Positions 34,053 through 43,147 of a stretch of DNA of 64,000 nucleotides are shown here, piece by piece. Location of the stretch: assembly GCF_003112735.1 (NCBI RefSeq), contig NZ_BFBR01000004.1, positions 100,546 to 164,545 of the forward strand. Direction: 5' to 3'. This DNA is from Candidatus Phycosocius bacilliformis. Lineage in GTDB: Bacteria > Pseudomonadota > Alphaproteobacteria > Caulobacterales > Aquidulcibacteraceae. A program made the translations under genes and the position numbers. The notes under the pieces were generated by a model. The model did no database searches, was not told where the DNA came from, and saw nothing but the letters and a program-made list of their open reading frames with translations. Every line of letters starts with the position of its first letter. Within the stretch, counting starts at the first letter, position 1.

Positions 34053-35326
34053 GGGCTTGTTTCCAGTTCTTGGGCCAGCAAACGGCGCGGGGCCTTGGCG
34101 TCGAGTTTGCCTGTGGCATAGCCGACCAGAATGGCTAAGGACAGCCTGACCCGCTCTGGAAAGCTGTCGAGAATGGCAAATTCCTGATCCGAATGGATAA
34201 GCCCCCCGCGCGGACCCAATGTATCGACATTGGCACAGCCCGAAGCTGCCAGATTATTGCCCTCGCACACCCCGCCTGTGTCTTTGTAGACAAGATCGAG
34301 ACCGACCGCGCGACCAGCCGCCGCGACCTGGGCAAAGATCAATTCTTGGGCGGGAGTGCGGGGTTTAGGCGGGCGCGAGAAACTGCCGTGCAGATGGGCG
34401 TGCAGGCCATTGCCATTGGCATAAAGCCTGACCAGCTTGCTGACCTCTGCTTCTGCCCAGGCCGAGGCCTCTTGATCCGGGGCGCGAATGTTGAAGCGGA
34501 CCACAGCCAGATCCGGCACCACATTATTGGGACCACCTCCATCAATCCGACCGGTGTTGAAGGTCACACCCGGCATCTGACCATTAAGGGCTTCTATGGC
34601 CGCAACGAAACGGGCAGCAGCGGCCACGGCTGAGCGGCCTTCATGATGGGCCCGACCAACATGGGCAGCCAGCCCATGAATGGTCAGCGAATAATTGCCT
34701 GAGCCCTTGCGCGCGCCCGACATCGACCCATCAGCCAAGGCCGGCTCATAGGTCAGGCCAACATGGGAACGCGCCCCAATTTCGGCCAGCAAGGCCGCAG
34801 AGCCTGGCGAGCCGATTTCTTCATCCGGGCTCAACAACACCTCATAGCCAATCTGGGCCGCACAATTGAGCGTCTCAAACGCTTTCAGGGCGTCAAGCAT
34901 CACCCAAATGCCGCCCTTCATGTCTGCGACACCGGGACCATTGAGGATACCGGGCTCTGTCTCGCGCACCGTCTGGAAGGCAGAGTTGGCCGGGAACACG
35001 GTGTCGTAATGGCCGGTCAACACAAGGCGGATCGGGGCTTCAGGGCGAACGCGCACATGCAGGGCATCACAAAGAGGCAGCGCGACAGGCTGACCTGCAG
35101 CATCAATGGTTTGCTCTGGCGCCAAGGTGCGGCGGGTCATGGTGCCAGGCAGGGCCGCAAAGGCGGCCTCCAGCTTGGGGAGGAAAGCGGTCAGACCTGC
35201 GAGATTGCGCGAGCCCGTATTGTGATGGCACCAGTCTTCCAGCCGCGTTTGCCAATAGGCGCGACCCTCCTCCACCCCATCGAGGGCCCGCAATGTGGCA
35301 GAATCAAAAACCAGCTGTGCGACCAT
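34046..35326 (-). CDS. M20-family zinc hydrolase in the ast operon
   Basis: 426 aa; GAGGAG precedes the ATG. Metal ligands are visible in LTGHYDTVFP, GPGVADMKGG, SPDEEIGSPG (catalytic and ligand acids) and LTYEPAL, with a C-terminal His in GGLIHSDQEF. The dimerisation domain lies between. M20 enzymes remove acyl groups or split peptides. As first gene of the astA-astD operon it may desuccinylate succinylglutamate in place of AstE. That substrate is inferred. Confidence 0.9.
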   Translation of the reverse strand: MVAQLVFDSATLRALDGVEEGRAYWQTRLEDWCHHNTGSRNLAGLTAFLPKLEAAFAALPGTMTRRTLAPEQTIDAAGQPVALPLCDALHVRVRPEAPIRLVLTGHYDTVFPANSAFQTVRETEPGILNGPGVADMKGGIWVMLDALKAFETLNCAAQIGYEVLLSPDEEIGSPGSAALLAEIGARSHVGLTYEPALADGSMSGARKGSGNYSLTIHGLAAHVGRAHHEGRSAVAAAARFVAAIEALNGQMPGVTFNTGRIDGGGPNNVVPDLAVVRFNIRAPDQEASAWAEAEVSKLVRLYANGNGLHAHLHGSFSRPPKPRTPAQELIFAQVAAAGRAVGLDLVYKDTGGVCEGNNLAASGCANVDTLGPRGGLIHSDQEFAILDSFPERVRLSLAILVGYATGKLDAKAPRRLLAQELETSPC

Positions 35327-35362
35327 CAGGATCGCTCCTCACAAAATGCCGCCTCAAGTGCA

Positions 35363-35376
35363 GTGCAAACTTGCAC
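35363..35376. promoter_or_regulatory. Inverted repeat, candidate operator of the ast operon
   Basis: GTGCAA-AC-TTGCAC is a perfect 6-bp palindrome with a 2-bp spacer. It lies 37 bp upstream of the M20 hydrolase start in the divergent gap to the amino-acid dehydrogenase. A dimeric regulator could control both directions. Confidence 0.45.
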
Positions 35377-35513
35377 CGAAAAGTCAGATGTAGTCGAAAG
35401 CCGCGCGCAGCGCCACGCCCCTACCCTGCTCTGTCTGAGTCCAATGGCAGATCAACAGGATGGTTCGGCGGGCCAATCCGGCCATTCAGGCCTTAAAGGA
35501 AGAGACCTACATC

Positions 35514-36560
35514 ATGTCAGCAGTGTTTGATCACGGCGAATTCGACCATCACGAACAGATTGTTTTCGCTAATGATCATCAAACCGGGTTGAAGGCGATC
35601 ATTGGTGTCCACAACAGCTTTTTGGGCCCAGCGGCGGGCGGCGTCCGCATGGCGCCCTATGCGCGCATGGAAGATGCGCTGACCGATGTGCTGCGCCTGT
35701 CACGCGGGATGAGCTACAAGAATGCGCTCGCGGGCTTGCCCTTGGGTGGCGGCAAGACCGTTTTGATCGGCAATCCGCGAACCGACAAGACCCCTGCCTT
35801 GATGGCCGCATTGGGTCGGGCCATCGAACGCCTCAATGGCCGCTATTTAGCTGCTGAAGACGTCGGCATGACGCTGGCGGATATGGAACAAATCGCCACA
35901 GAAACCTCCCATGTTTTCGGACGCGACCCGAAGGCGGGCTTTGGCGGCGAACCCTCGCCCATGACGGCACTGGGCGTTGCCCTGTCGATCCGCACCTGCG
36001 TACGCCGTGTACTGGGGCGTGATGACCTCAAAGGGGTGCGCATTGGCGTCCAAGGTGCCGGTGCCGTGGGGGCAGACCTTGCCCGGCAATTGGGCGAGGC
36101 CGGGGCTGAAGTGTTGGTTGCCGATGTCGACCCCGCCCGTGCTCAAGCTGCTGCAAGTGCTGCCGGTGGTCAGGTTGTGGGTGTCGGGGATATTTTGTTT
36201 GCAGACGTCGACGTGCTGGCACCCTGCGCGTTGGGGGCGGTCCTCAATGATGAAACCATCCCCGCTCTGCGCACCAAGATCGTCTGCGGGGCAGCCAATA
36301 ATCAATTGGCAGAGCCGCGCCACGGCCTGGCTTTGGCTCAACGCGGCATCCTGTATGGGCCTGATTATGTGGTCAATGCCGGGGGGATCATCAATGTCGC
36401 CTATGAGGTGTCAGGCACATATGATGCGGCCAAAGTGGTCGAACATGTCCAGCGTATCCCGCGCACGCTGGAGCAGATTTTCGAGGAAGCCGCCGACGAA
36501 GGCCTGACGCCCGACGTCATAGCTGACAGAATGGCTCAGCGGCTTATTGGGCGGTCCTAG
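35514..36560 (+). CDS. Leu/Phe/Val-type amino acid dehydrogenase
   Basis: 348 aa from MSAVFDHGEFDHHEQIVFAN, with AAAGGAAGAG upstream. Catalytic Lys lies in LPLGGGKTVLIG. The Rossmann fold is GVQGAGAVGADLARQL, then VLVADVDPA, and ANNQLAE is the late conserved site. It deaminates a branched or aromatic amino acid to the 2-oxo acid with NAD. It is divergent from the arginine operon. Its stop codon overlaps the convergent desaturase-like gene by 17 bp. Confidence 0.93.
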   Translation: MSAVFDHGEFDHHEQIVFANDHQTGLKAIIGVHNSFLGPAAGGVRMAPYARMEDALTDVLRLSRGMSYKNALAGLPLGGGKTVLIGNPRTDKTPALMAALGRAIERLNGRYLAAEDVGMTLADMEQIATETSHVFGRDPKAGFGGEPSPMTALGVALSIRTCVRRVLGRDDLKGVRIGVQGAGAVGADLARQLGEAGAEVLVADVDPARAQAAASAAGGQVVGVGDILFADVDVLAPCALGAVLNDETIPALRTKIVCGAANNQLAEPRHGLALAQRGILYGPDYVVNAGGIINVAYEVSGTYDAAKVVEHVQRIPRTLEQIFEEAADEGLTPDVIADRMAQRLIGRS

Positions 36561-37398
36561 AAGCAGAAGCGTCCGACTTGTCATCCGCCTCACGGGCAGA
36601 CATCAAGGGATAGAGCCATTGGCCGATTAAGCTTGCAGGCATGTCGCGGTCAGTTAGGCCCAAATTGGTCGGCTTTTGATCTGGCGGCATGTAAAACGTG
36701 CCAAACAAATGGTCGAGGCAGGAGAAAGTCGCTGCAAAATTCTTCGACCCACCCTCGTCTGCGCCAGTATGATGCCAGCGGTGAAACACCGGGCTTGCGA
36801 AGACGTGCCGTAAGGGCCCAAAGGTCCAATTCAGATTGGCGTGGACCATGGCTGAATAAAGTACGTTGAACGGTACCAACACGGCTATCGCTGCCGGTGG
36901 AAAGCCCATCCACAAGGCCACAGCATTGGCAAAGATCGAGTGAAACACCGTATTGATCGGATGAAAACGAACCGCATGCAGCCAATCCAAAGTTTCAGGC
37001 GCATGATGGATGGCGTGAATGCGCCACAGTGCATTGCTATGGAAAAGCCGGTGCGTCCAATAAAGCGATATGTCGGTCACGATCAGCACGCCCAAGGCCT
37101 GTAACCATAAAGGCCAGTCCGCCAGCCAAGGCGCCCCTGCCTTGCTCCAGGCGACAGCTGCCTCCATATTGCCGCCAAACAGCACAAGGAAGCCCCCGGC
37201 AATCAGCATGGTGCTGAGGGTGCCATAAAACATCGGGCCCAACATCCAATAGCCAATATCCATCCAGATATCGCGTCGCAACGGACGGCGCGTGGTGTCG
37301 AGAGGAAACAGACTTTGCAAGAAGCCGAACAGACAGGCGCAGATCAACAGCCACATGCCCGCATGGACGATGGGCAGGTTGAGAATGTCGTTCACCAT
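36544..37398 (-). CDS. Sterol desaturase/fatty acid hydroxylase-superfamily enzyme
   Basis: 284 aa from the ATG with GAGG 8 nt upstream. Membrane di-iron oxygenase: histidine clusters HRLFH, HAIHHAPE and HRWHHT (with HAN/LNW between), and about four hydrophobic segments at the N-terminus and middle. Substrates include fatty acids, sterols and carotenoids. A Rieske protein is encoded divergently 90 bp away and might supply electrons. That link is inferred. Confidence 0.92.
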   Translation of the reverse strand: MVNDILNLPIVHAGMWLLICACLFGFLQSLFPLDTTRRPLRRDIWMDIGYWMLGPMFYGTLSTMLIAGGFLVLFGGNMEAAVAWSKAGAPWLADWPLWLQALGVLIVTDISLYWTHRLFHSNALWRIHAIHHAPETLDWLHAVRFHPINTVFHSIFANAVALWMGFPPAAIAVLVPFNVLYSAMVHANLNWTFGPLRHVFASPVFHRWHHTGADEGGSKNFAATFSCLDHLFGTFYMPPDQKPTNLGLTDRDMPASLIGQWLYPLMSAREADDKSDASASRTAQ

Positions 37399-37488
37399 CA
37401 CACATCCCTCGACACGGCGGCAGCTGTCACAAAAGCCCCAGCACCCCCTCTCTCTAGTGCGGAGACACTTAATCCGTCGTTAGCGCTG

Positions 37489-37809
37489 GTGCGAAAATCC
37501 GACCTAAAGGAGGGGGTCATCCAGACATATCAGATTGTGGCAGGCACAGCGTCGCAGTCAGTCCTGGTGATGCGTGAAGGCGACACATTATACGCTTTCC
37601 TCAATCGCTGTCCGCATGCGGGCTGGCCACTCGACACGTTTGATGGCCGTCTATTGCGCACCGAAAAAGGCGATCTGATCTGTGCCGCGCATATGGCTGT
37701 GTTTGACCCCCGAACGGGGACATGTCTCGGCGGCCCGGGTCAAGGCCGAGGCCTGACCCCAGTCAAGGTCGAAGAGACGGAGGGGGGGTGGCAGCTGATT
37801 ATGAAATAA
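37489..37809 (+). CDS. Rieske-type [2Fe-2S] protein
   Basis: 106 aa from a GTG. An ATG at 37363 is in frame but would overlap the divergent gene. Cluster ligands are C-x-H in RCPHAGWP and C-x2-H in ICAAHMAVFD. It is a soluble single-domain electron carrier, like the ferredoxin parts of oxygenases. The start is uncertain since the domain begins at about VRKSDLKEGVIQ. It may serve the divergent di-iron enzyme. Confidence 0.85.
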   Translation: MRKSDLKEGVIQTYQIVAGTASQSVLVMREGDTLYAFLNRCPHAGWPLDTFDGRLLRTEKGDLICAAHMAVFDPRTGTCLGGPGQGRGLTPVKVEETEGGWQLIMK

Positions 37810-37843
37810 CCCAGCGACTGCAGAGCAAAACAAAGTCCGGCGA

Positions 37844-38851
37844 TCAATTGCCCGCTGCTTTTCCGGGGTTTGGGCTAAAGGCGGGGGTGCCGCGTGGCGG
37901 GCTGGCGACTTTGGGAATCTTGGCATCGATTTTGTCCATCCAAGCAATCGCCTGAGGACCCAGATCGACCTGCGGCATTGATGGGGCGACACCGGAAGCA
38001 ACCTCCCACCCCGTGATCAGCGTCTTGGCACGGGCAAAGGCATCGGGCAACGGCACAGGCTGGCGCAAGGCCTGATTGACAAAGGCATCACCAAAGAAGG
38101 TCCAATCATTCTCCGCCCGACAGCCAAAGGATGGGCGCTCAGACGAGGCCGCAGTCATCACGATGGTTGATTGGTTCTGCAAAGCGGGCAGGAAAACGCC
38201 CGAAAAGCAGGCTGACAAGATCACCAGCCGGTTCTCGATACCTGCATCATTCAAGAGCCGCGCGAGCCGTACCGGCCCAATATTGCCGATGGCACGATCG
38301 CCATCGCGATAATTCAGACCTGTATTCCAATGGCCATGGGTGGTGATAAAAAGCGCCAACACGTCTTCCTGCGGATTCATCACGCTGCCGATCTGGGCCA
38401 AGGCTTGTGCCAGATGATCAGGATTGGCATCGGGTATGACAGGCTCGGTCGACCCACCTTGAGCACCCGTCCCATTGGCCAACACAATCACACGGCCTTG
38501 CGCGTCATAGCGGGTTGCCAGAACCCGGGCGGCTTCTGCGGCCTCACGGCCAAAGACCGGGTCACTGTCCATGCCGACGGCCAAAACATAGACATCCACA
38601 ACGCCTTTGCGTTCAGGTTTCAGACCAGCCAAACTGGCTGACATGGCACGCGCCTGCCGCAACGCCTCGGCCGGAGAATAGGGTTGGGCAATGATAAAGG
38701 CCCCCTTGTCGGCGGCCTCTTTCTCACGCCGCTCCTGCACGGCGCGCGGATTCATTTGGCCAAAGGGCAAGCTCTGGGCCCACAGCTGGACCGGAAAGGT
38801 CACCATGAGGCCTAATCCCAAGCACGAAAGGCGACGCAAGAGATGTTTCAT
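37844..38851 (-). CDS. Exported caspase-like/C13-family cysteine protease
   Basis: 335 aa from MKHLLRRLSCLGLGLMVTF, a signal peptide ending about VQLWAQ. The catalytic His is in FITTHGHWNTG and the Cys in VILSACFSGVF, the order and spacing of clan CD proteases of the legumain/C13 type. A C-terminal Pro/Lys-rich tail follows. It probably cuts envelope or secreted proteins after a specific residue. No target is indicated by the neighbours. Confidence 0.88.
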   Translation of the reverse strand: MKHLLRRLSCLGLGLMVTFPVQLWAQSLPFGQMNPRAVQERREKEAADKGAFIIAQPYSPAEALRQARAMSASLAGLKPERKGVVDVYVLAVGMDSDPVFGREAAEAARVLATRYDAQGRVIVLANGTGAQGGSTEPVIPDANPDHLAQALAQIGSVMNPQEDVLALFITTHGHWNTGLNYRDGDRAIGNIGPVRLARLLNDAGIENRLVILSACFSGVFLPALQNQSTIVMTAASSERPSFGCRAENDWTFFGDAFVNQALRQPVPLPDAFARAKTLITGWEVASGVAPSMPQVDLGPQAIAWMDKIDAKIPKVASPPRGTPAFSPNPGKAAGN

Positions 38852-38901
38852 AGCCCGATAACAGCGCGCAATTGCGCGATTGTCTAGCCAAAGCTGCAAA
38901 A

Positions 38902-40083
38902 TCAGTCAGGACGCTGCAAGCAGATGGCGGTGGCTTCTCCCCCGCCAATACACAGGCTGGCCAAGCCGCGCTTGGCACCACGGGCCTGCATGGCCGCGAT
39001 CAAGGTGGCGATGATGCGCGACCCCGATGAACCGATCGGATGGCCCAAGGCACACGCCCCGCCATTCACATTCACCTTGTCGTGGGAAATGCCCAAATCC
39101 TTCATCGCAATCATCGGCACAATGGCGAAGGCCTCATTGATTTCGAACAAATCCACATCACCAACGTGCCAGCCAGCCTTATCAAGGGCCTTTTCAATCG
39201 CTTTCACCGGGGCCGTGGTGAAATAGGCCGGGGCATGGGCGTGGGCAGCACTGGCCACAATCTCGGCCTGAATGGTCAGGCCACGGGCCTGGGCCTCAGA
39301 CTTCGCCATCAGAACCAGCGCGGAGGCCCCATCTGAAATGGCAGAAGCATTGGCTGCGGTAACTGTGCCATCCTTGTTGAAAGCAGGCTTCAAGCCAGGG
39401 ATTTTTTCAGGCCGGGCTTTGGCGGGCAGTTCATCGCGATCAACCACCACTTCCCCGGCGCGACTGGCAACCTTCACAGGGGCAATTTCGCGGGTGAAGG
39501 CCCCGGTCTCCGTGGCTTTCTGAGCGCGCTTGAGCGTCTCAAGTGCATAGGCGTCCTGATCTTCACGGGTGAATTGATATTCGCCTGCCACCAGATCGGC
39601 ATAATGGCCCATAGGCTTGCCTTCATAAGCATCTTCCAGCCCATCCAAAGCCATGTGGTCATAGATGCGGTCGTGACCATATTTGACCCCGCCGCGGTGG
39701 GTCTTCATCAGGTGCGGGGCGTTGGACATGCTTTCCATCCCCCCGGCAATCACCACTTTGGCTTCGCCTGCCTTGATCGCATTGGCTGCCATAATCGTGG
39801 CCTGCATGCCCGAACCGCACATTTTATTGAGCGTTGTGGCTTCGACATGCACAGGCAGTCCAGCCTTGATCGCAGCTTGCCGGGCCGGGGCCTGACCCTG
39901 GCCAGCCGGGAGAACATTGCCCATCAAGATCCAGTCGACATCCTCCCCGGCAACACCCGCATCGGCCAAAGCCGCCTTGACGGCCACCGCCCCCAATTCA
40001 TTGGCGCTAAAGCCGGACAAATCCCCGAGCAGACCGCCCATAGGTGTGCGGGCCAGGCCTACGATGACGACTGGGTCTTGCAT
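38902..40083 (-). CDS. Acetyl-CoA acetyltransferase (thiolase)
   Basis: 393 aa. Nucleophilic Cys in NKMCGSGMQATIMAA, His in NVNGGACALGHPIGSSGSR, second Cys in LASLCIGGGEATA. It condenses two acetyl-CoA to acetoacetyl-CoA, or reverses it. It differs from the 26.5 kb thiolase (CGSGMQ versus CSSGLQ), so the two are distinct subfamilies. It follows the aldehyde dehydrogenase by 42 bp on the same strand and may join that operon. Confidence 0.95.
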   Translation of the reverse strand: MQDPVVIVGLARTPMGGLLGDLSGFSANELGAVAVKAALADAGVAGEDVDWILMGNVLPAGQGQAPARQAAIKAGLPVHVEATTLNKMCGSGMQATIMAANAIKAGEAKVVIAGGMESMSNAPHLMKTHRGGVKYGHDRIYDHMALDGLEDAYEGKPMGHYADLVAGEYQFTREDQDAYALETLKRAQKATETGAFTREIAPVKVASRAGEVVVDRDELPAKARPEKIPGLKPAFNKDGTVTAANASAISDGASALVLMAKSEAQARGLTIQAEIVASAAHAHAPAYFTTAPVKAIEKALDKAGWHVGDVDLFEINEAFAIVPMIAMKDLGISHDKVNVNGGACALGHPIGSSGSRIIATLIAAMQARGAKRGLASLCIGGGEATAICLQRPD

Positions 40084-40125
40084 AATGGTCTTCCTCTGGT
40101 GTGGGGCCGATGGATCAGGCCAATC

Positions 40126-41553
40126 TTACGCCTCTTCAGCATAGGCACTCAAGGGCGTGACGTCACCCCGGTTGGCAATCAAGGCTTTGCGACGGCAAAA
40201 GCGCTGGAAGCCTGCAGGGCCCATGCGCGACCCACCCAGACCGCTCTGCTTGAAGCTATGTTTTTCCGCCTCATAGAATTGACTGGTCAATGCCGCATCA
40301 TTCAAGCTGATGGCTCCGGCATCGATCCGACGACCAATCGCTTCAGCCTCCGCAAGACTGCCCGCAATCACCCCAGCCGACAGGCCAAAGTCACTATCAT
40401 TGGCAAGTGCAATGGCTTCGTCCACGCTATCAAAGGCCATCACGGGCATCACCGGTCCAAAGGTTTCTTCCTGCATCAGGGCCATGGAATGGTCGACATT
40501 GACGACCACTGTCGGGGCGATCCAGTCGCCACCCAAATGATGCTCCACCACCCCACCGGTCAGTATTGTCGCCCCCTTGGCGACAGCGTCCTGCAATTGG
40601 GCAGCAATCACGCCGGCCTGACGACCAAAAATCATCGGGCCAATCTCGCCTTGGCCCCGGTCGGGCTGGTTAAGGCGGGCGGCTTTGGCCGACACAACAA
40701 GACGGTCGACAAAATCCTGATAAAGCGGCCTTGCCACATAAATCCGCTCAATCGACTGACAGGCCTGCCCGGTAGACAGGACCGAGCCGCGTAGGGCCGC
40801 TGTAACCGCCCTGTCGAGGTCAGCCGTCTCGGTGATGATCAACGGGTCCTTGCCGCCCAGTTCCAAAAAGGCAGGGATCAAACGATTGGCGGCCTGCACG
40901 GCCACCTTCCGCCCGGTGGCAACCGAGCCGGTAAAGCAAATGGCATCGACCGCATCGATCAACGCCATGCCGGTTTCCCCATCACCCAAAACCAGTTGCA
41001 AGACGTCCTGTAAGGCGGGGACATCGCCAATCGCTGTTGCCAATGGTGCAACAAAGCGCGGGGTGACTTCAGATGGCTTAATGATGACGCTACAGCCAGC
41101 CAACAGCGCTGGTATGGTGTCGATCATGGCCAAGGTCAGTGGGAAGTTCCATGGGCTGATCACGCCCACCAGCCGATAGGGTACCCATTGCGGCGCATGG
41201 GCCATGCGGGGATCACTGCGCCCTTCACTCCAGCCTTGGGGCAAAAGATGCGGGGCTTGGGCAGCCCAGCCACCCAAGCTGGCAATGGCACCTTCAATCT
41301 CTCGGCGCGCGATCTTGCCCCTTCCCGTATCATGCGCGAGCGCGGCGTGGATCGCGTCAAGATGGGCGGCTAAAGCCGCTTTAAGGTCAAGCAGGACCTT
41401 GGCCCGGCCTTCCAGGCCCAAGGCCTCCCACCCGGCTTGCGCGGCCCGTGCTTTAGCCGCCTTGGCTTGCACAATGTCAGCATCCGCCACCTCAAGCTGG
41501 GCGTCCACTTGACCGGTACGCGGGTTTTTGACGTCCAATAGGCGCGTGCTCAT
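40126..41553 (-). CDS. Aldehyde dehydrogenase, coniferyl-aldehyde dehydrogenase-like
   Basis: 475 aa. Catalytic Cys in STGQACQSIERIYV, Glu in FLELGGKDPLII, and SPWNFPLTL in the NAD region. The ERIYV context and the length suit the coniferyl-aldehyde dehydrogenase group, but the true substrate is unproven. Its ATG overlaps the FAD-oxidase stop by 4 bp (ATGA). Two enzymes acting on an alcohol/acid and an aldehyde in one operon suggest aromatic or fatty aldehyde catabolism. Confidence 0.9.
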   Translation of the reverse strand: MSTRLLDVKNPRTGQVDAQLEVADADIVQAKAAKARAAQAGWEALGLEGRAKVLLDLKAALAAHLDAIHAALAHDTGRGKIARREIEGAIASLGGWAAQAPHLLPQGWSEGRSDPRMAHAPQWVPYRLVGVISPWNFPLTLAMIDTIPALLAGCSVIIKPSEVTPRFVAPLATAIGDVPALQDVLQLVLGDGETGMALIDAVDAICFTGSVATGRKVAVQAANRLIPAFLELGGKDPLIITETADLDRAVTAALRGSVLSTGQACQSIERIYVARPLYQDFVDRLVVSAKAARLNQPDRGQGEIGPMIFGRQAGVIAAQLQDAVAKGATILTGGVVEHHLGGDWIAPTVVVNVDHSMALMQEETFGPVMPVMAFDSVDEAIALANDSDFGLSAGVIAGSLAEAEAIGRRIDAGAISLNDAALTSQFYEAEKHSFKQSGLGGSRMGPAGFQRFCRRKALIANRGDVTPLSAYAEEA

Positions 41554-43133
41554 AGGCCCAATACTCCGGGATTCATGCGGTTTTCAGGATCAAGATAGGC
41601 TTTGATGGCCTTAAGCAACCCCATGGTTTCAGGGGCGCGGGTGGCCGCATAGCGATAGGTGCGGCCAATCTGGAAATGGGCTGCCCCGAAGTGCTGAAAA
41701 ATGTCGAGGATTTTCTCCCGCACCTCATCGACCAGGGCTGCATTGTCAGGATTAGCAGGCAGCTTGGGCAATTTGGCCAGATAGGATGGCTCAAGCGTGG
41801 TTTCGTGCAGGCCAAAACGGGCATCCGGCCAGAAGAAAACCGGTTCGATCAAAAAGCCATTGGTTGCCAGAGTGGTAACCAAATAACCGCTTGTCATGCC
41901 GCGCTGGTCAAATGCCTGCTGGTAGCTGGCGAATAAGGCATCCAGGGCCTGCCAGCAGGCAGGGCCTTGCGACAAGGCGACAATGCCGTGGATCGGGACC
42001 CAACGCTCCCCATCAGGACCCAAGATATTGTTCAACGGCGTGAAGGGGGCCGCGCGCATGGCTTTGGGAATGGTGTTTTCAATCTCACGACCGCCGTGGG
42101 ATTTGACGAGGTGGCGCAATTGGTCGGCTGCCGCCTCGACTTGGGCCTTACTGGCCCCTTCGGTGATCAGATGCAACGTATAGCCCGCGTCATCCATGAA
42201 GCCGCGCCCGGCCAGGGCCATGCGGGCACCTTGCTTGACCCCGTCAAGGACATTTTTCTGCGCCCCGATCACGGCGGCCAATGTCTTCACATCCTGCAAC
42301 AGACTGGCGCGGCGCAGACGGATGCGGGCGAGATTGGGATCAAAGGCACATACTTCACTGGCCAGATTGGTGCGCGCCACGGCTGCTGTCGCCGCAGCGG
42401 TCTGGGCCAAATCCGGCATAGAAAAACTCAAATGGGCTTCATGTGTCGGGGCGGGTATCAGCCGCAACGTCACCTCAGCCTTCACACCCAAGGCCCCGCA
42501 ATCCCCGCAAAACAGGCCTGTGAGGTCAGGGCCATAATGTTTGAAAAAGGGGCTTGCCCCGATGGTTCCCGCTGTGCCTGTCCGCAGCACACTGCCGTCG
42601 GCTAGGACGATGGTGAGGGCTGTCACGCTGTCCGACGTCGTGCCCCAAATACCGGCCCCGAAAAACGCATTCAGTTGGGACACGCCACCGCCAATGGTCG
42701 AGCTAATGCCCGACAACGGCCCCCAGAACGGCGTGCGCAAACCCAAAGGGGCCAGAGCCGCATGCAGGCTTGCCCACGTGCAGCCGGCTTCGACGGTTGC
42801 GATCATATCCTCGGGGCTGATGGTGATGATCTTATCCATGCGCCGTGTATCGATCAAAAGCGCGCCTGAGGTCTCCGCCACATAGCCCTTGGTATAGCTC
42901 ATGCCGCCCCCCCGCGGCAGAATGGCCAACCCTGCCGCGCGGGCCATCTTCAGCACAGCCGAGAGCTGGTCGCGCGTCGCCGGGGCCACAACAAGACCCG
43001 CAAGGCCACCTTGGGCAAAAATATCCTCGCTCATCACGTGGCGTGTGGCCTCATCGCTATGAACATGCTCAGCACCAACCAGCGCGGCCAATTGATCGGC
43101 AATGTGGTCATTATGACGGGCGGGGTCGGCCAT
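41550..43133 (-). CDS. FAD-linked oxidase (GlcD/VAO superfamily)
   Basis: 527 aa from the ATG with AAGGAAG upstream; a GTG at 43151 is less likely. FAD-binding motifs: GLAILPRGGGMSYTKGYV, then GCTWASLHAAL and SGISSTIGGGVSQ, STIG being typical. The C-terminal half is the FAD-linked oxidase cap. Family members oxidise lactate, glycolate, vanillyl alcohols and similar substrates. It is in an operon with a membrane protein and an aldehyde dehydrogenase. Confidence 0.9.
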   Translation of the reverse strand: MADPARHNDHIADQLAALVGAEHVHSDEATRHVMSEDIFAQGGLAGLVVAPATRDQLSAVLKMARAAGLAILPRGGGMSYTKGYVAETSGALLIDTRRMDKIITISPEDMIATVEAGCTWASLHAALAPLGLRTPFWGPLSGISSTIGGGVSQLNAFFGAGIWGTTSDSVTALTIVLADGSVLRTGTAGTIGASPFFKHYGPDLTGLFCGDCGALGVKAEVTLRLIPAPTHEAHLSFSMPDLAQTAAATAAVARTNLASEVCAFDPNLARIRLRRASLLQDVKTLAAVIGAQKNVLDGVKQGARMALAGRGFMDDAGYTLHLITEGASKAQVEAAADQLRHLVKSHGGREIENTIPKAMRAAPFTPLNNILGPDGERWVPIHGIVALSQGPACWQALDALFASYQQAFDQRGMTSGYLVTTLATNGFLIEPVFFWPDARFGLHETTLEPSYLAKLPKLPANPDNAALVDEVREKILDIFQHFGAAHFQIGRTYRYAATRAPETMGLLKAIKAYLDPENRMNPGVLGL

Positions 43134-43147
43134 GGGATCAGCTTCCT

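Noticed and set aside
39574..40794. 406-codon plus-strand frame opposite a thiolase and aldehyde dehydrogenase
   Set aside because: It is antisense to two well-supported enzymes and has no recognisable domain.
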